Shown piece after piece: positions 9,376 to 19,091 of a DNA stretch of 64,000 nt (position 1 is its first letter; the number at the start of each line of letters is the position of its first letter). Position numbers and translations under genes: made by a program. The DNA is taken from assembly GCA_902597215.1 (NCBI GenBank), contig CACJWU010000001.1, forward strand, positions 1 to 64,000, in the 5' to 3' direction. A model generated the notes under the pieces. It was not told the DNA's origin and ran no database searches. It saw only the letters and a list, made by a program, of their open reading frames with translations. The DNA comes from an uncultured Pelagibacteraceae bacterium (lineage in GTDB: Bacteria; Pseudomonadota; Alphaproteobacteria; Pelagibacterales; Pelagibacteraceae).

Positions 9376-10209
9376 TTGACCGACTCCCTCTCTAATTTAA
9401 ATTACTTTTATTTGATTATATTAATGGTCATGGCTGCAATTCCTGTTGGTTTTTTTGCAGGTCTTTTTGGAATAGGAGGTGGTTTAATATCGGTCCCATT
9501 TCTTTTTTTTATATTTGACTTTTTAAATCTTTCTGGTGATTACACAATGCATTTGGCGGTAGGCACTGCATTTTTCATAACTATTTTTACCTCTTCAGCT
9601 TCTGTTCTCACTCATAGAAAACATAATGCAGTTGATTTTAGTGTTTTAAAGACTTTTGGATCATTTGTAATTTTGGGAGTATTTTTTGGATCCTTTTTAG
9701 CAGCTATTTTAAAAACAAAATATTTAATCCTTTTTTTTTCAATTGTTGTCTTCATATTTGGTGCGTATTTGCTTTTACAACAAGAAAATTCAAACAAAAT
9801 TAAACCTAGATTTAGTTTTTTTCCTAAGGCTATTTTAGGTTTTATATCTGGTTCAATTTCTGCTCCTATGGGGATCACAGGTGCAATGATGAATGTTCCT
9901 ATATTAAGATTTTTTGGATATCCAATTACAAAAGCTATTGGTAGCGCTGCAGCTATTGGTTGGGTTATTTCTATTTCTGGAACGATAGGTTTCTTTTCAA
10001 CTGGACTTTATTTAGATGTAAGTCTGCCTTTGAGTGTTGGTTTCATAAATATCCCTGCGTTTCTAATATTTATTCCAATTACAACGATAATGGCAAGAAT
10101 AGGAGTTAACACAGTTCATAAAATGAGCAAAATTAAAGCTCAGAGAATGTTTGGAGTATTTCTTTATGTTATTGGCACAATTTTTATATTTAGATATTTG
10201 AGTTTATAG
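9376..10209 (+). CDS. TauE/SafE family sulfite-exporter-like membrane protein (paralog 2)
   Basis: 'GFFAGLFGIGGGLISVPFLFF', 'SAPMGITGAMMNVPILRFFGYPITKAIGSAAAIGWVIS'; tandem with previous gene; TTG start. Confidence 0.87.
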   Translation: MTDSLSNLNYFYLIILMVMAAIPVGFFAGLFGIGGGLISVPFLFFIFDFLNLSGDYTMHLAVGTAFFITIFTSSASVLTHRKHNAVDFSVLKTFGSFVILGVFFGSFLAAILKTKYLILFFSIVVFIFGAYLLLQQENSNKIKPRFSFFPKAILGFISGSISAPMGITGAMMNVPILRFFGYPITKAIGSAAAIGWVISISGTIGFFSTGLYLDVSLPLSVGFINIPAFLIFIPITTIMARIGVNTVHKMSKIKAQRMFGVFLYVIGTIFIFRYLSL

Positions 10210-10224
10210 GTAATTTAAAAAGTT

Positions 10225-10875
10225 ATGAGAGAAATTATAAAAGTTGTAAAAGAGAAACTTGTAGCCAAATATTTAAAAGATGGCTCTATTAAAAATTACA
10301 CAAAGAAGGCTAAGAAATTTAAGCCCAGAATAAAAGCAAGAATAAGAAAAAACAAAAAAATTATTGGTAAAAATATTGATCACTTTTTTGATTGGATTAA
10401 AGGTGCAGAGTTAGTTGAATTAAAAGAATGTAACACTAAAGAAGATCCTGTCAGACCTGAACTTAATAATGTTTTTAGAAGAAGTTATGGAAGAAAAATT
10501 TTTGGAGTTAAATATAAAAGGGAAATTCATGCTGTCATGTGTTTTGCCTATACCAATGAAATTCCTAAGTCTATTGAAGAGCTTGATATAATGAGTCAAG
10601 ATGCACATTTACAAAGTACTTTAAGAGGACAGAATGTTGGAAAAATTGCAATAGCTTATACTGTTTGGTCTAAAAAAAAAGGTGGTGGTAAATTAATTGT
10701 CAAAGAAGTTTTTAACAAAATTAAAAAATCAAACCACATTAATAGATTAGTCACATTATCACCTTTGACTGACATGGCTTATAAGTTTCATATAAAAAAT
10801 GGTGCTAAATTAATTAGAGTTAACGAAACAACTCAGAATTTTGAATATAAAGTTGTCAAGAATAAATTATATTAA
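10225..10875 (+). CDS. Hypothetical protein, possible GNAT-like acetyltransferase
   Basis: 216 aa; C-terminal half has GNAT-like pattern ('GKIAIAYTVWSKKKGGGKLIVKEVFNKIKKSNHINRLVTLSPLTDMAYKFHIKNGAKLI'). Confidence 0.4.
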   Translation: MREIIKVVKEKLVAKYLKDGSIKNYTKKAKKFKPRIKARIRKNKKIIGKNIDHFFDWIKGAELVELKECNTKEDPVRPELNNVFRRSYGRKIFGVKYKREIHAVMCFAYTNEIPKSIEELDIMSQDAHLQSTLRGQNVGKIAIAYTVWSKKKGGGKLIVKEVFNKIKKSNHINRLVTLSPLTDMAYKFHIKNGAKLIRVNETTQNFEYKVVKNKLY

Positions 10876-10881
10876 AAAAAA

Positions 10882-10909
10882 GGGTGGCTTCAGTCTCCCT
10901 CTACCACCC
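10882..10909. terminator. Weak candidate hairpin after the hypothetical gene
   Basis: GGGTGG (10882-10887) / CCACCC (10904-10909) 6-bp GC stem with 16-nt loop in an AT-rich intergenic region; no long U tract. Confidence 0.3.
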
Positions 10910-10982
10910 ATAAGTATATTTTAAGTGATTCATTAAAAGAAAAAAAACACTTTATAAGCGAATTAGATTAAGAATTGTCTAA

Positions 10983-11318
10983 TTATGGCAGATGTTCAAT
11001 CTCTGAAATATCTGCAATATCTATTATATCAACTTTATAAGATACTATAATAATTGGATGTTTAGTTGTGTAGGGAATAGTATAAAGATCTTTATTTTTT
11101 AAATTAAGATTATGTTCATCGGAATAGGAATTAATAGACTCTAAAATCTCAAAATTATTTAATTCTCGAATGATCTTACTAGAACCATAAGATAATGAAG
11201 CTTGATATATACTACCAGTTTTTGCACCAGTAAATATTGGACCCAATAAGGCTGTACCAGGGGCGGTGCAACTACTTAATAAAAAGAAAAATAGAATTAG
11301 TAAAATTTTTTTGTACAT
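10983..11318 (-). CDS. Putative lipoprotein of unknown function
   Basis: 111 aa; N-terminal 'MYKKILLILFFFLLSSC' signal with lipobox cysteine. Confidence 0.6.
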   Translation of the reverse strand: MYKKILLILFFFLLSSCTAPGTALLGPIFTGAKTGSIYQASLSYGSSKIIRELNNFEILESINSYSDEHNLNLKNKDLYTIPYTTKHPIIIVSYKVDIIDIADISEIEHLP

Positions 11319-11477
11319 AAAAATAAATTGAGTTCTTCTATTATCCGATTCTTAAAAAAGAAAATTTTTAATTAGAGTTTTCCACAAAAAAAATTACACG
11401 TGGGGATTGTATTATCTTAATTTAGTCAATTAATAATTAGATTATTAAATTTATAAAACTCAATTTAAACACAAGAA

Positions 11478-12599
11478 ATGTATTTAAATTTATCCAAAGT
11501 TGTTAATTTTATTTTTGTGCCAAAAAAAAATAAAAGTTCATATTCTAGTTTTACAAATAAGAGTGGTCTTTTGAAATTCAATTTTGCCCCATCAAAAATT
11601 TTAAATAAAACAACAAATGAAATTCAAAATTTTTTCAAAAAAGTAAAAAAGAAGCAGGAAATTGAGAAAAGAAAGCTAGAAAAGAAAAGATTATTAGATG
11701 AAAAAAAAGAGGCAAAAAGACAAAAAAGACAGGAACAAATAGATCGTTTGAATAAAATTAAAGAGGAAAAAAGACAGATATTAGCACAAAAAAAATTAGC
11801 TATTGAAAATGAGAGAAAAGTAAGAATCAACGAGGAAAAAAGGAAAAAGATTGAAACGAGACGTTTAAAGATTGAACAACAGAAATTAAAAGATGAGGAG
11901 GCTAGAAAAATAAGAGAAGATACGCAAAAACTGAGGCAAGAAGAATTAAGAATGAAAATGTTAGAGAGACAAAGAATTCGTGAAGAAAAAATCAAAATAA
12001 AAGAGGAACAAATAGCTTTAAAACAAATAGAAGCGCAAAGAGCTAGAGAAGAAAAAGAAAAGATAAGACAAGAACAATTGAGAATTAAGGAGATAGAAAG
12101 ACAAAAGCGTTTAGATGAAGAACAAAAAATTCGAGAAGCTGCAAGAAAATTAAAATATGAAGAACAAAAGCTACGAGAAACAGAAAACAGAATTAGACAA
12201 CTTGAAATAGATAGACAACAGGAACTTCAGAGACAACTGTTAAAAGAACAGGCTTTACAGAGAGAAAAAGAGGAAGAATTAAGATTAAAAGAGGAAAAAA
12301 TAAAAGCAGATGAACAAGATAAACTAAAAAAAGAAAAAGAACAAAGAGAGAGAGAAGAAGAGTTGAGGAAAGAACAAGAAAAACAAAAAAGAATTGAGGA
12401 AGAAAAAGAGTTAGCTTTAAAAGCCAAATTAGATGAAGAAGAAAGAATTAGAGAAGAAAATAAAAGAATTAAAGAATGGGAAGATAAATTTGATCAAGAG
12501 CAAAAAAAGAAGGAGGAAGAATTAATCAAAAAATTTTATAGCGACAAGCCATCTTTAGAAAATTTAAATAACGAAAAAAAAGATGAAACAAAAAATTAA
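11478..12599 (+). CDS. Long charged coiled-coil / single-alpha-helix protein of unknown function
   Basis: 373 aa, nearly uninterrupted K/E/R/Q-rich helix from about residue 50 to 350. Confidence 0.7.
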   Translation: MYLNLSKVVNFIFVPKKNKSSYSSFTNKSGLLKFNFAPSKILNKTTNEIQNFFKKVKKKQEIEKRKLEKKRLLDEKKEAKRQKRQEQIDRLNKIKEEKRQILAQKKLAIENERKVRINEEKRKKIETRRLKIEQQKLKDEEARKIREDTQKLRQEELRMKMLERQRIREEKIKIKEEQIALKQIEAQRAREEKEKIRQEQLRIKEIERQKRLDEEQKIREAARKLKYEEQKLRETENRIRQLEIDRQQELQRQLLKEQALQREKEEELRLKEEKIKADEQDKLKKEKEQREREEELRKEQEKQKRIEEEKELALKAKLDEEERIREENKRIKEWEDKFDQEQKKKEEELIKKFYSDKPSLENLNNEKKDETKN

Positions 12600-12601
12600 G
12601 A

Positions 12602-14056
12602 TTATATTTTTTGATCGTATTCACCGATCTTCTTGGTTGCCTGAAGTAAATTATCTATAAATCTAAATATTTTTAGTTTTCTTTGATTTGATGTTGGACT
12701 TTCAGTTACAACAACTAATGATGGTTTATTAGAAGAAGCTCTAATTAGTCCCCAAGATCCATCTTCAAAAGAAAATCTTATACCATTGACGGTCAATATT
12801 TCTTTAATTTCCTGATTGTCAATTTTTATTTTTTGGTCTTTTATTTTTTTAAATTCCTTCACCATTTCATCAACAACATTATATTTTTCTTCATCTTTAC
12901 AAAAGGGTGCCATTGTTGGCGATTGGTAAGTGGTTGGAAGTTCTTTAATTATTTCACTCATTTTTTTGTCTTGATTATTTAATAAGTGACAAACTTGAAT
13001 TGCTGAATTTATTCCATCGTCATAACCATAACCCAATGGTTGATTGAAAAAAAAGTGTCCACTTTTTTCAAATCCAGCTAAAGCTTTTTCATTATGTACT
13101 TTTCTTTTAATGTGAGAATGACCAGTTTTCCAATATAAAGTTTGACATTGATTTTTATTTAAAATTTTGTCAGTTGAATAAAGACCAGTAGATTTTACAT
13201 CTACAACAAACTTTGAATTTTTATGTGAATTAGAAAGATTTCTGGCGATTAACAAACCTATTTTATCAGAAAAAATTTCGTTTCCCTCATTATCAATTAC
13301 ACCAACGCGATCACCATCTCCATCAAAACCAAAACCAATATCAGCATTATTTTCTTTTACTGATTTAACGATTGCATGAAGCATTTTAAGATCTTCAGGG
13401 TTTGGATTATATTTTGGAAAACTCCAATCTAAATTACAGTCTAATTCTACCACTTCACATCCAATTCCTCTTAGTATATCAGGAGCAAAAATCCCCGCTG
13501 TACCATTACCACAAGCAACAACAGCTTTTATTTTCTTTTTTAACTTATTTTTACTTATCAAATCCTCTTTATAGACTTTATCAAAATTTTTAATTTGTTT
13601 TTCATTACCGTTGCCTTCAGTAAAATTTTGGTTTAAGGTAATTTCTTTTAATTCTTTCATTTCCTCAGGAGCGTGTGTTAATCCTTTTGTGACTCCCATT
13701 TTTACTCCTGTCCATCCGTTTTCATTGTGGCTAGCTGTTACCATCGCAACTGCGTCAGCATCTAAATTAAATTGTGCGAAATAAACCATTGGCGATAAAG
13801 ATAAACCAACATCTTCAACGAAACACCCAGTTGATATTAAACCCTTCTTTAAAGCTGACTTTATTTTTTCGCTGTATGATCTATAATCATGTCCGACTAT
13901 CACTCTTGGGTTTTCTTTTTTAGTATGTTTTTTAATTTGAGTTCCTAGACCTTTTCCAAGATTCGTGATTCCTGGCTCATTAATGTCTTTTTCGTAAATC
14001 CATCTTGCGTCATATTCCCTAAAGCCGAAGGGGTCTATTTTTATTGATTGAGGCAT
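12602..14056 (-). CDS. Phosphomannomutase/phosphoglucomutase (alpha-D-phosphohexomutase)
   Basis: 'FREYDARWIY', 'VTASHNENGWTGVKMG' (phosphoserine loop), 'GFGFDGDGDRVGVID' metal site. Confidence 0.93.
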   Translation of the reverse strand: MPQSIKIDPFGFREYDARWIYEKDINEPGITNLGKGLGTQIKKHTKKENPRVIVGHDYRSYSEKIKSALKKGLISTGCFVEDVGLSLSPMVYFAQFNLDADAVAMVTASHNENGWTGVKMGVTKGLTHAPEEMKELKEITLNQNFTEGNGNEKQIKNFDKVYKEDLISKNKLKKKIKAVVACGNGTAGIFAPDILRGIGCEVVELDCNLDWSFPKYNPNPEDLKMLHAIVKSVKENNADIGFGFDGDGDRVGVIDNEGNEIFSDKIGLLIARNLSNSHKNSKFVVDVKSTGLYSTDKILNKNQCQTLYWKTGHSHIKRKVHNEKALAGFEKSGHFFFNQPLGYGYDDGINSAIQVCHLLNNQDKKMSEIIKELPTTYQSPTMAPFCKDEEKYNVVDEMVKEFKKIKDQKIKIDNQEIKEILTVNGIRFSFEDGSWGLIRASSNKPSLVVVTESPTSNQRKLKIFRFIDNLLQATKKIGEYDQKI

Positions 14057-14159
14057 GCTGTTAATTACTTACATTTTTTTCATTTTTATAGTTGAATTTT
14101 TTTTTCACTGTTCTATAAATGTTCTGTTGATTTACATAATATTTAGTATATTAACACTA

Positions 14160-14188
14160 AGCGTATACAACATGTAGTTGTTTTCGCT
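14160..14188. promoter_or_regulatory. Nested dyad upstream of nrdA
   Basis: AGCG-tat-ACAAC-atgta-GTTGT-ttt-CGCT, perfect symmetric arms centred on 14174. Confidence 0.5.
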
Positions 14189-14214
14189 ATATTAACAATA
14201 TATATTAACAAAAA

Positions 14215-16155
14215 ATGAATAAAATACTATCGCAGGCATTAAAGAAAGCTGTCTCTGAATATAGCCCGGAAGTCAAGGAAGTCCAGAAAAGCAATAGACC
14301 AGATTTATTCTCATTAAATAATGAAACTGAGTTGTTTCAAAATGATAAAGGCATAATAATTAAAATTGATCGTTCGAGAGACGCTAAATTAACAGATTTT
14401 GGTAAAGCCACTTTAAAAGATAGATATCTAGGTCACAATGAATCTTTTCAAGATTTATTTGCAAGAGTAGCAAGTACTTACGCTGATGATAATTTACATG
14501 CACAAAGAGTATATAATTATATTAGTAATTTATGGTTTATGCCAGCAACACCTGTCTTATCAAATGGTGGAACTAAAAGAGGTTTGCCCATTTCGTGTTT
14601 TTTAAATGAAGCTTCTGACAGCCTAGGAGGTATCCTAGATTTATGGAGTGAGAACGTTTGGTTAGCAGCAAAGGGTGGTGGTATAGGAAGTTATTGGGGA
14701 AATTTAAGATCTATTGGGGAAAAAATTGGTAGAGTAGGTAAAACTTCAGGCATTATTCCATTTATTAAAGTAATGGATTCTTTGACGATGGCAATTAGTC
14801 AGGGATCTTTAAGAAGAGGTTCAGCTGCATGTTATCTTCCAATTGATCACCCAGAAATAGAAGAATTCATTGAAATGAGAAGACCAACTGGTGGAGATCC
14901 TAACAGAAAAGCACTTAATTTACATCATGGGGTTTTAGTTTCAGATGCGTTTATGAGAGCGGTTGAAACTGATGAGCAATGGCCATTGAAAAGTCCAGTT
15001 GATGGAACTATTCAACAAACTCTTTCTGCTAGAAATTTATGGATCAGATTATTAACGGCTAGAATTGAAACAGGTGAACCATATATTATTTACATAGACA
15101 CTGTTAACAGACAAATTCCTCAACATCATAAACTTGCAAATTTAACAGTTAAAACATCTAACTTGTGTAGCGAAATTACATTGCCAACGGGAATTGACAA
15201 AGACGGGAATGATAGAACAGCCGTTTGTTGCTTGTCATCTTTGAATATTGAAAAGTATGATGAATGGAAAGATGATAAAAACATGATTAACGATGTGATG
15301 AGATTTCTAGACAATGTATTAAGTGATTTCATAGAAAAAGCTCCTGAGGAATTTAAAGATGCAAAATATTCTGCTGAAAGAGAAAGAAGTGTTGGACTAG
15401 GTGTAATGGGTTTTCACTCATTTTTACAAAAAAATAGAATTCCACTTGAGTCGGTTATGGCTAAAGCATGGAATAAAAAAATTTTTAAGAATATTCATGA
15501 AAAAGTTAATCAAGCCTCTAAAGATTTAGCGGAGGAAAGAGGAGCATGTCCTGATGCTGCAGAATATGGTTATAAAGAGAGGTTCTCTAACAAAACTGCA
15601 ATAGCACCGACAGCATCTATTTCAATTATTTGTGGAGGTGCTTCACCTGGTATAGAACCAATAGCAGCGAACAGCTATACTCACAAAACTCTTTCAGGAT
15701 CATTTAATGTCCGTAACAGATATCTTGAAGAAATTTTAGATAGCCATGGTAAAAATGACGATGAAACATGGTCTACAATAACTACGAACCAGGGTTCTGT
15801 CTCTCATTTAAATTTCTTAACAAACTTAGAAAAAGATGTTTTTAAAACTGCTTTTGAACTTAATCAAAATTGGATTATAGAACTGAGTGGAGATAGAACA
15901 CAATATATCTCTCAAGCGCAATCAGTTAATTTATTTTTACCTGCAGATGTCCATAAAAGAGAACTTCATAAAATCCATTTTGATGCTTGGAAAAAAGGTC
16001 TTAAAAGTTTGTACTACTGTAGGTCTAAATCAATTCAGAGGGCTGAAAATATTAATGATGCTAAATCAACTGATATTACAGCTAATGTATATAAATCAAA
16101 TAACCAACAACAAGGCGAACAGCCAGAATACGAGGAGTGTTTATCATGTCAGTAG
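14215..16155 (+). CDS. nrdA: Ribonucleoside-diphosphate reductase alpha subunit
   Basis: 'MPATPVLSNGGT', 'AAKGGGIGSYWGNLRS', 'SNLCSEITLPT', C-terminal 'ECLSCQ'. Confidence 0.95.
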   Translation: MNKILSQALKKAVSEYSPEVKEVQKSNRPDLFSLNNETELFQNDKGIIIKIDRSRDAKLTDFGKATLKDRYLGHNESFQDLFARVASTYADDNLHAQRVYNYISNLWFMPATPVLSNGGTKRGLPISCFLNEASDSLGGILDLWSENVWLAAKGGGIGSYWGNLRSIGEKIGRVGKTSGIIPFIKVMDSLTMAISQGSLRRGSAACYLPIDHPEIEEFIEMRRPTGGDPNRKALNLHHGVLVSDAFMRAVETDEQWPLKSPVDGTIQQTLSARNLWIRLLTARIETGEPYIIYIDTVNRQIPQHHKLANLTVKTSNLCSEITLPTGIDKDGNDRTAVCCLSSLNIEKYDEWKDDKNMINDVMRFLDNVLSDFIEKAPEEFKDAKYSAERERSVGLGVMGFHSFLQKNRIPLESVMAKAWNKKIFKNIHEKVNQASKDLAEERGACPDAAEYGYKERFSNKTAIAPTASISIICGGASPGIEPIAANSYTHKTLSGSFNVRNRYLEEILDSHGKNDDETWSTITTNQGSVSHLNFLTNLEKDVFKTAFELNQNWIIELSGDRTQYISQAQSVNLFLPADVHKRELHKIHFDAWKKGLKSLYYCRSKSIQRAENINDAKSTDITANVYKSNNQQQGEQPEYEECLSCQ

Positions 16156-17162
16156 CAGAAAAAATCAAAATTAAAGATAAAGAGATAGTTCAACCAAAAA
16201 AAATGGGACTTTTAGTCGAAAATCCTGTTTATAAACCATTTAGATATCCTTGGTGTTATGATGCTTGGTTAACACAACAAAGAATTCATTGGTTGCCTGA
16301 AGAAGTTCCACTTGGTGATGATGTCAGAGATTGGCAAAAAAATTTATCTCAGCCAGAGAAAAATTTGTTAACACAAATCTTTAGATTTTTTACTCAAGCA
16401 GATGTTGAGGTAAATAATTGTTACTTGAGACATTACACAACTGTTTTTAAACCAACAGAAGTTTTAATGATGATGACAGCATTTGCTGCTATGGAAACAG
16501 TACATGTTGCAGCTTATTCTCATTTATTAGATACAATTGGAATGCCAGAGTCAGAATACTCTGCTTTTATGAAATATAAAGAGATGAAGGATAAGTACGA
16601 TTATATGCAAGGCTTTAATGTAAACTCAAAAGAGGATATTGCTAAAACAGTTGCTGTATTTAGTGCGTTCACAGAGGGCTTACAATTATTTGCAAGTTTT
16701 GCGATCCTTTTGAATTTTCCAAGACACAATAAAATGAAGGGTATGGGCCAGATTGTTACTTGGTCAGTTAGAGATGAAACTCTTCATTGCAATTCTATGA
16801 TAAGAATTTTTAAAGAATTTATAAAAGAAAATCCTGAAATTTGGACACCGAAATTAAAAAAAGAACTTTATGAAGCTTGTAGAATAATAGTTGAACACGA
16901 AGATGCTTTCATTGATTTAGCTTTTGAAATGGGTCCAATGGAAGGATTAACTGCACAAGAAGTTAAAGATTATATTAGATTTATTGCCAATAGAAGATTA
17001 AGTCAGCTTGGATTAGAACCAATTTACAAAGTAGAAAAGAATCCTTTAGGTTGGTTAGATACCATGTTGAATGCTGTTGAGCATATGAACTTCTTTGAAG
17101 GCCGTGCAACAGAATATTCAAAGGCATCTACACAAGGTACTTGGGCAGAAGCTTTTAGCTAA
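16146..17162 (+). CDS. nrdB: Ribonucleoside-diphosphate reductase beta subunit
   Basis: 'FKPTEVLMMMTAFAAMETVHVAAYSHLLDT' ferritin-like ligands with H-x3-Y as in class Ia; start chosen at ATG 16146 (MSVAEKIK) preceded by GAGGAG; ORF track starts at 16137. Confidence 0.93.
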   Translation: MSVAEKIKIKDKEIVQPKKMGLLVENPVYKPFRYPWCYDAWLTQQRIHWLPEEVPLGDDVRDWQKNLSQPEKNLLTQIFRFFTQADVEVNNCYLRHYTTVFKPTEVLMMMTAFAAMETVHVAAYSHLLDTIGMPESEYSAFMKYKEMKDKYDYMQGFNVNSKEDIAKTVAVFSAFTEGLQLFASFAILLNFPRHNKMKGMGQIVTWSVRDETLHCNSMIRIFKEFIKENPEIWTPKLKKELYEACRIIVEHEDAFIDLAFEMGPMEGLTAQEVKDYIRFIANRRLSQLGLEPIYKVEKNPLGWLDTMLNAVEHMNFFEGRATEYSKASTQGTWAEAFS

Positions 17163-17164
17163 AA

Positions 17165-17335
17165 GTGAGAAATATACTTATAATATTATTTTTAATATTA
17201 TTCACTAGTTGCAACACAGTAACTGGAACAGTAGAGGGTACAGTAAGGGGAGTTTATAAAGATGCAAAAACACTGCATCATTATTCGACTTGCGTATTTA
17301 CCAAAACTCAATGTGGTGATTTAGATTTAGACTAA
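17165..17335 (+). CDS. Small putative lipoprotein (56 aa), not in the supplied ORF track
   Basis: GTG start: MRNILIILFLILFTSCNTVTGTVEGTVRGVYKDAKTLHHYSTCVFTKTQCGDLDLD*; lipobox LFTSC; fits the gap between nrdB and the next gene. Confidence 0.6.
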   Translation: MRNILIILFLILFTSCNTVTGTVEGTVRGVYKDAKTLHHYSTCVFTKTQCGDLDLD

Positions 17336-17336
17336 A

Positions 17337-17963
17337 TTGAAATATAAAAAATATTTTAGAAAAACAAGTCTCAAGCAGAAAGGTCATGGAGACTATTTTT
17401 TAAAAGAAATTGAAAAAGAAAAACCAAAATTTTTTTTAGAAGTTGGTGTTTTTCATGGTGTTACAGCAAGAAATGTTTGTGAATTGCTCTACAATCTTCA
17501 CAAAAATGATTTTAAATATGTTGGATTAGATTTGTTTGAAGAAAATGATGAAAATAAAAATGAAGTTATACCTAATACAACTTTTAACAATCCGTTAAAA
17601 AGATTTTATTTTAAATATATAAAAAAACAAAACCCTTACAGCATGGAAGCAGTAGAGGATCTTTTAAAAAAATTTAAAGAAAATATTCATTTAATTAAAG
17701 GAAATTCAAATAAGATTTTAAAAAAAATAGATATGACAAAAATAGATTATGTTTTTTTAGATGGAGGTCACGATTATGAGACAGTTAAAAATGATCTTGC
17801 CTGTTGTCTTGAAGTATTAAATAAAAATGGAACAGTTTTATGTGATGATTATAATCTTGGAAGTGCACCGGGTGTAAAAAAAGCTATAGATGAATTTGTA
17901 AATCTTAACAATTTAAAGTGCGAAATTCTTTGTGAAGGAAGATTTGCAAAAATTCAGAATTAA
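17337..17963 (+). CDS. Class I SAM-dependent methyltransferase-like protein
   Basis: 'FFLEVGVFHGVTARNVCELL' and 'IDYVFLDGGHDYETVKNDLACCLEVLNKNGTVLCDDY'. Confidence 0.75.
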   Translation: MKYKKYFRKTSLKQKGHGDYFLKEIEKEKPKFFLEVGVFHGVTARNVCELLYNLHKNDFKYVGLDLFEENDENKNEVIPNTTFNNPLKRFYFKYIKKQNPYSMEAVEDLLKKFKENIHLIKGNSNKILKKIDMTKIDYVFLDGGHDYETVKNDLACCLEVLNKNGTVLCDDYNLGSAPGVKKAIDEFVNLNNLKCEILCEGRFAKIQN

Positions 17964-17966
17964 AAA

Positions 17967-19091
17967 TTATCTTTGATTTAATTGAACGACTTTTCTATGT
18001 TGATTACCCTTATAACTAGCTAATGGTCTAATTAGTTTATTAGCTGCATGTTGCTCCATGATATGAGCTGACCAACCTGTAATTCTTGAAATAACAAAAA
18101 TTGGAGTGAAGAAATCAGTATCAAAACCCATTAAATGATAGGTTGGACCGGTAGGATAGTCTACGTTTGGATGAATATTTTTTCTCTCTATCATGACTTT
18201 TTCAACAATTTCATATATTTTTTCAAATTTTTTATCTTTTTTAATTTTTGCGACCCTAGCAAAATATTTTCTCATTGTTGGAACTCTAGAGTCACCAGAT
18301 TTATAAACTCTATGACCGAATCCCATTACTACTTCTTTTTTATCTAAAGCGTTATTAATCCATTTAAGAGCATTTTCAGGTTTCTTTATTTTATTCATCA
18401 TATGCATCACTTCCTCATTAGCACCACCGTGAAGAGGACCCTTCAAACTCGCTATTGCTCCAGTAATAGCACCATGTATATCTGACAAGCTACTAGTTAT
18501 AGTTCTTGCAGTAAATGTAGATACATTAAAACTATGTTCTGCATACAAGATTAAAGATACATCAAAAGCTTTTACTATTTCTTTTTGAGGAATTTTTCCA
18601 AAGCACATATAGAAAAAATTTTCAGCAATATTTAAATTTTTTTTGGGTTTAATAATATTTTTACCTTTTCTTAATCTATAAAAAGCAGCTAAAGCTGTTG
18701 GTGTTTTGGCTAAAATTCTTATAGCCTTACGCATGTTTGCTTCTGGTGATGAGTCAATTGTTTCTTTGTCTTCGAGACCCATTATACTTACAGCTGTTCT
18801 AGCAACATCCATTGGATGAGATTTTTTTGGCATCTTCTTTAAAATAGAATAAAGATCTTTTGATAACTCTCTATTGTTTCTCTCTTCTTTTTCAAATTTT
18901 CTAAGCTCGATAGTGTTTGGAAGATCTTTATTTAAAATTAAATAAGCCACCTCTTCAAATTTACAATATTCACATAAATCTTGAGCAGCATATCCTCTGT
19001 AAGTAAGGGAATTAATTTCAGGCATAACTTTTGAAACTTCTGTTTCATCAACCACTATCCCTAATAAACCCTTTTTTATTTCATCGCTCAT
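17967..19091 (-). CDS. prpC: 2-methylcitrate synthase (citrate synthase family)
   Basis: 'GPLHGGANEEVMHM', 'VMGFGHRVYKSGDSRVPTM', 'DYPTGPTYHLMGFDTDFFTPIFVISRITGWSAHIMEQ'; in prp gene cluster. Confidence 0.9.
   Translation of the reverse strand: MSDEIKKGLLGIVVDETEVSKVMPEINSLTYRGYAAQDLCEYCKFEEVAYLILNKDLPNTIELRKFEKEERNNRELSKDLYSILKKMPKKSHPMDVARTAVSIMGLEDKETIDSSPEANMRKAIRILAKTPTALAAFYRLRKGKNIIKPKKNLNIAENFFYMCFGKIPQKEIVKAFDVSLILYAEHSFNVSTFTARTITSSLSDIHGAITGAIASLKGPLHGGANEEVMHMMNKIKKPENALKWINNALDKKEVVMGFGHRVYKSGDSRVPTMRKYFARVAKIKKDKKFEKIYEIVEKVMIERKNIHPNVDYPTGPTYHLMGFDTDFFTPIFVISRITGWSAHIMEQHAANKLIRPLASYKGNQHRKVVQLNQR

Noticed and set aside
11378-11386. TTTTCCACA, a DnaA-box-like 9-mer in the 11.3-11.5 kb intergenic region
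   Set aside because: Single copy with no cluster of boxes and no dnaA/parAB/gidA context; not enough to call an origin.
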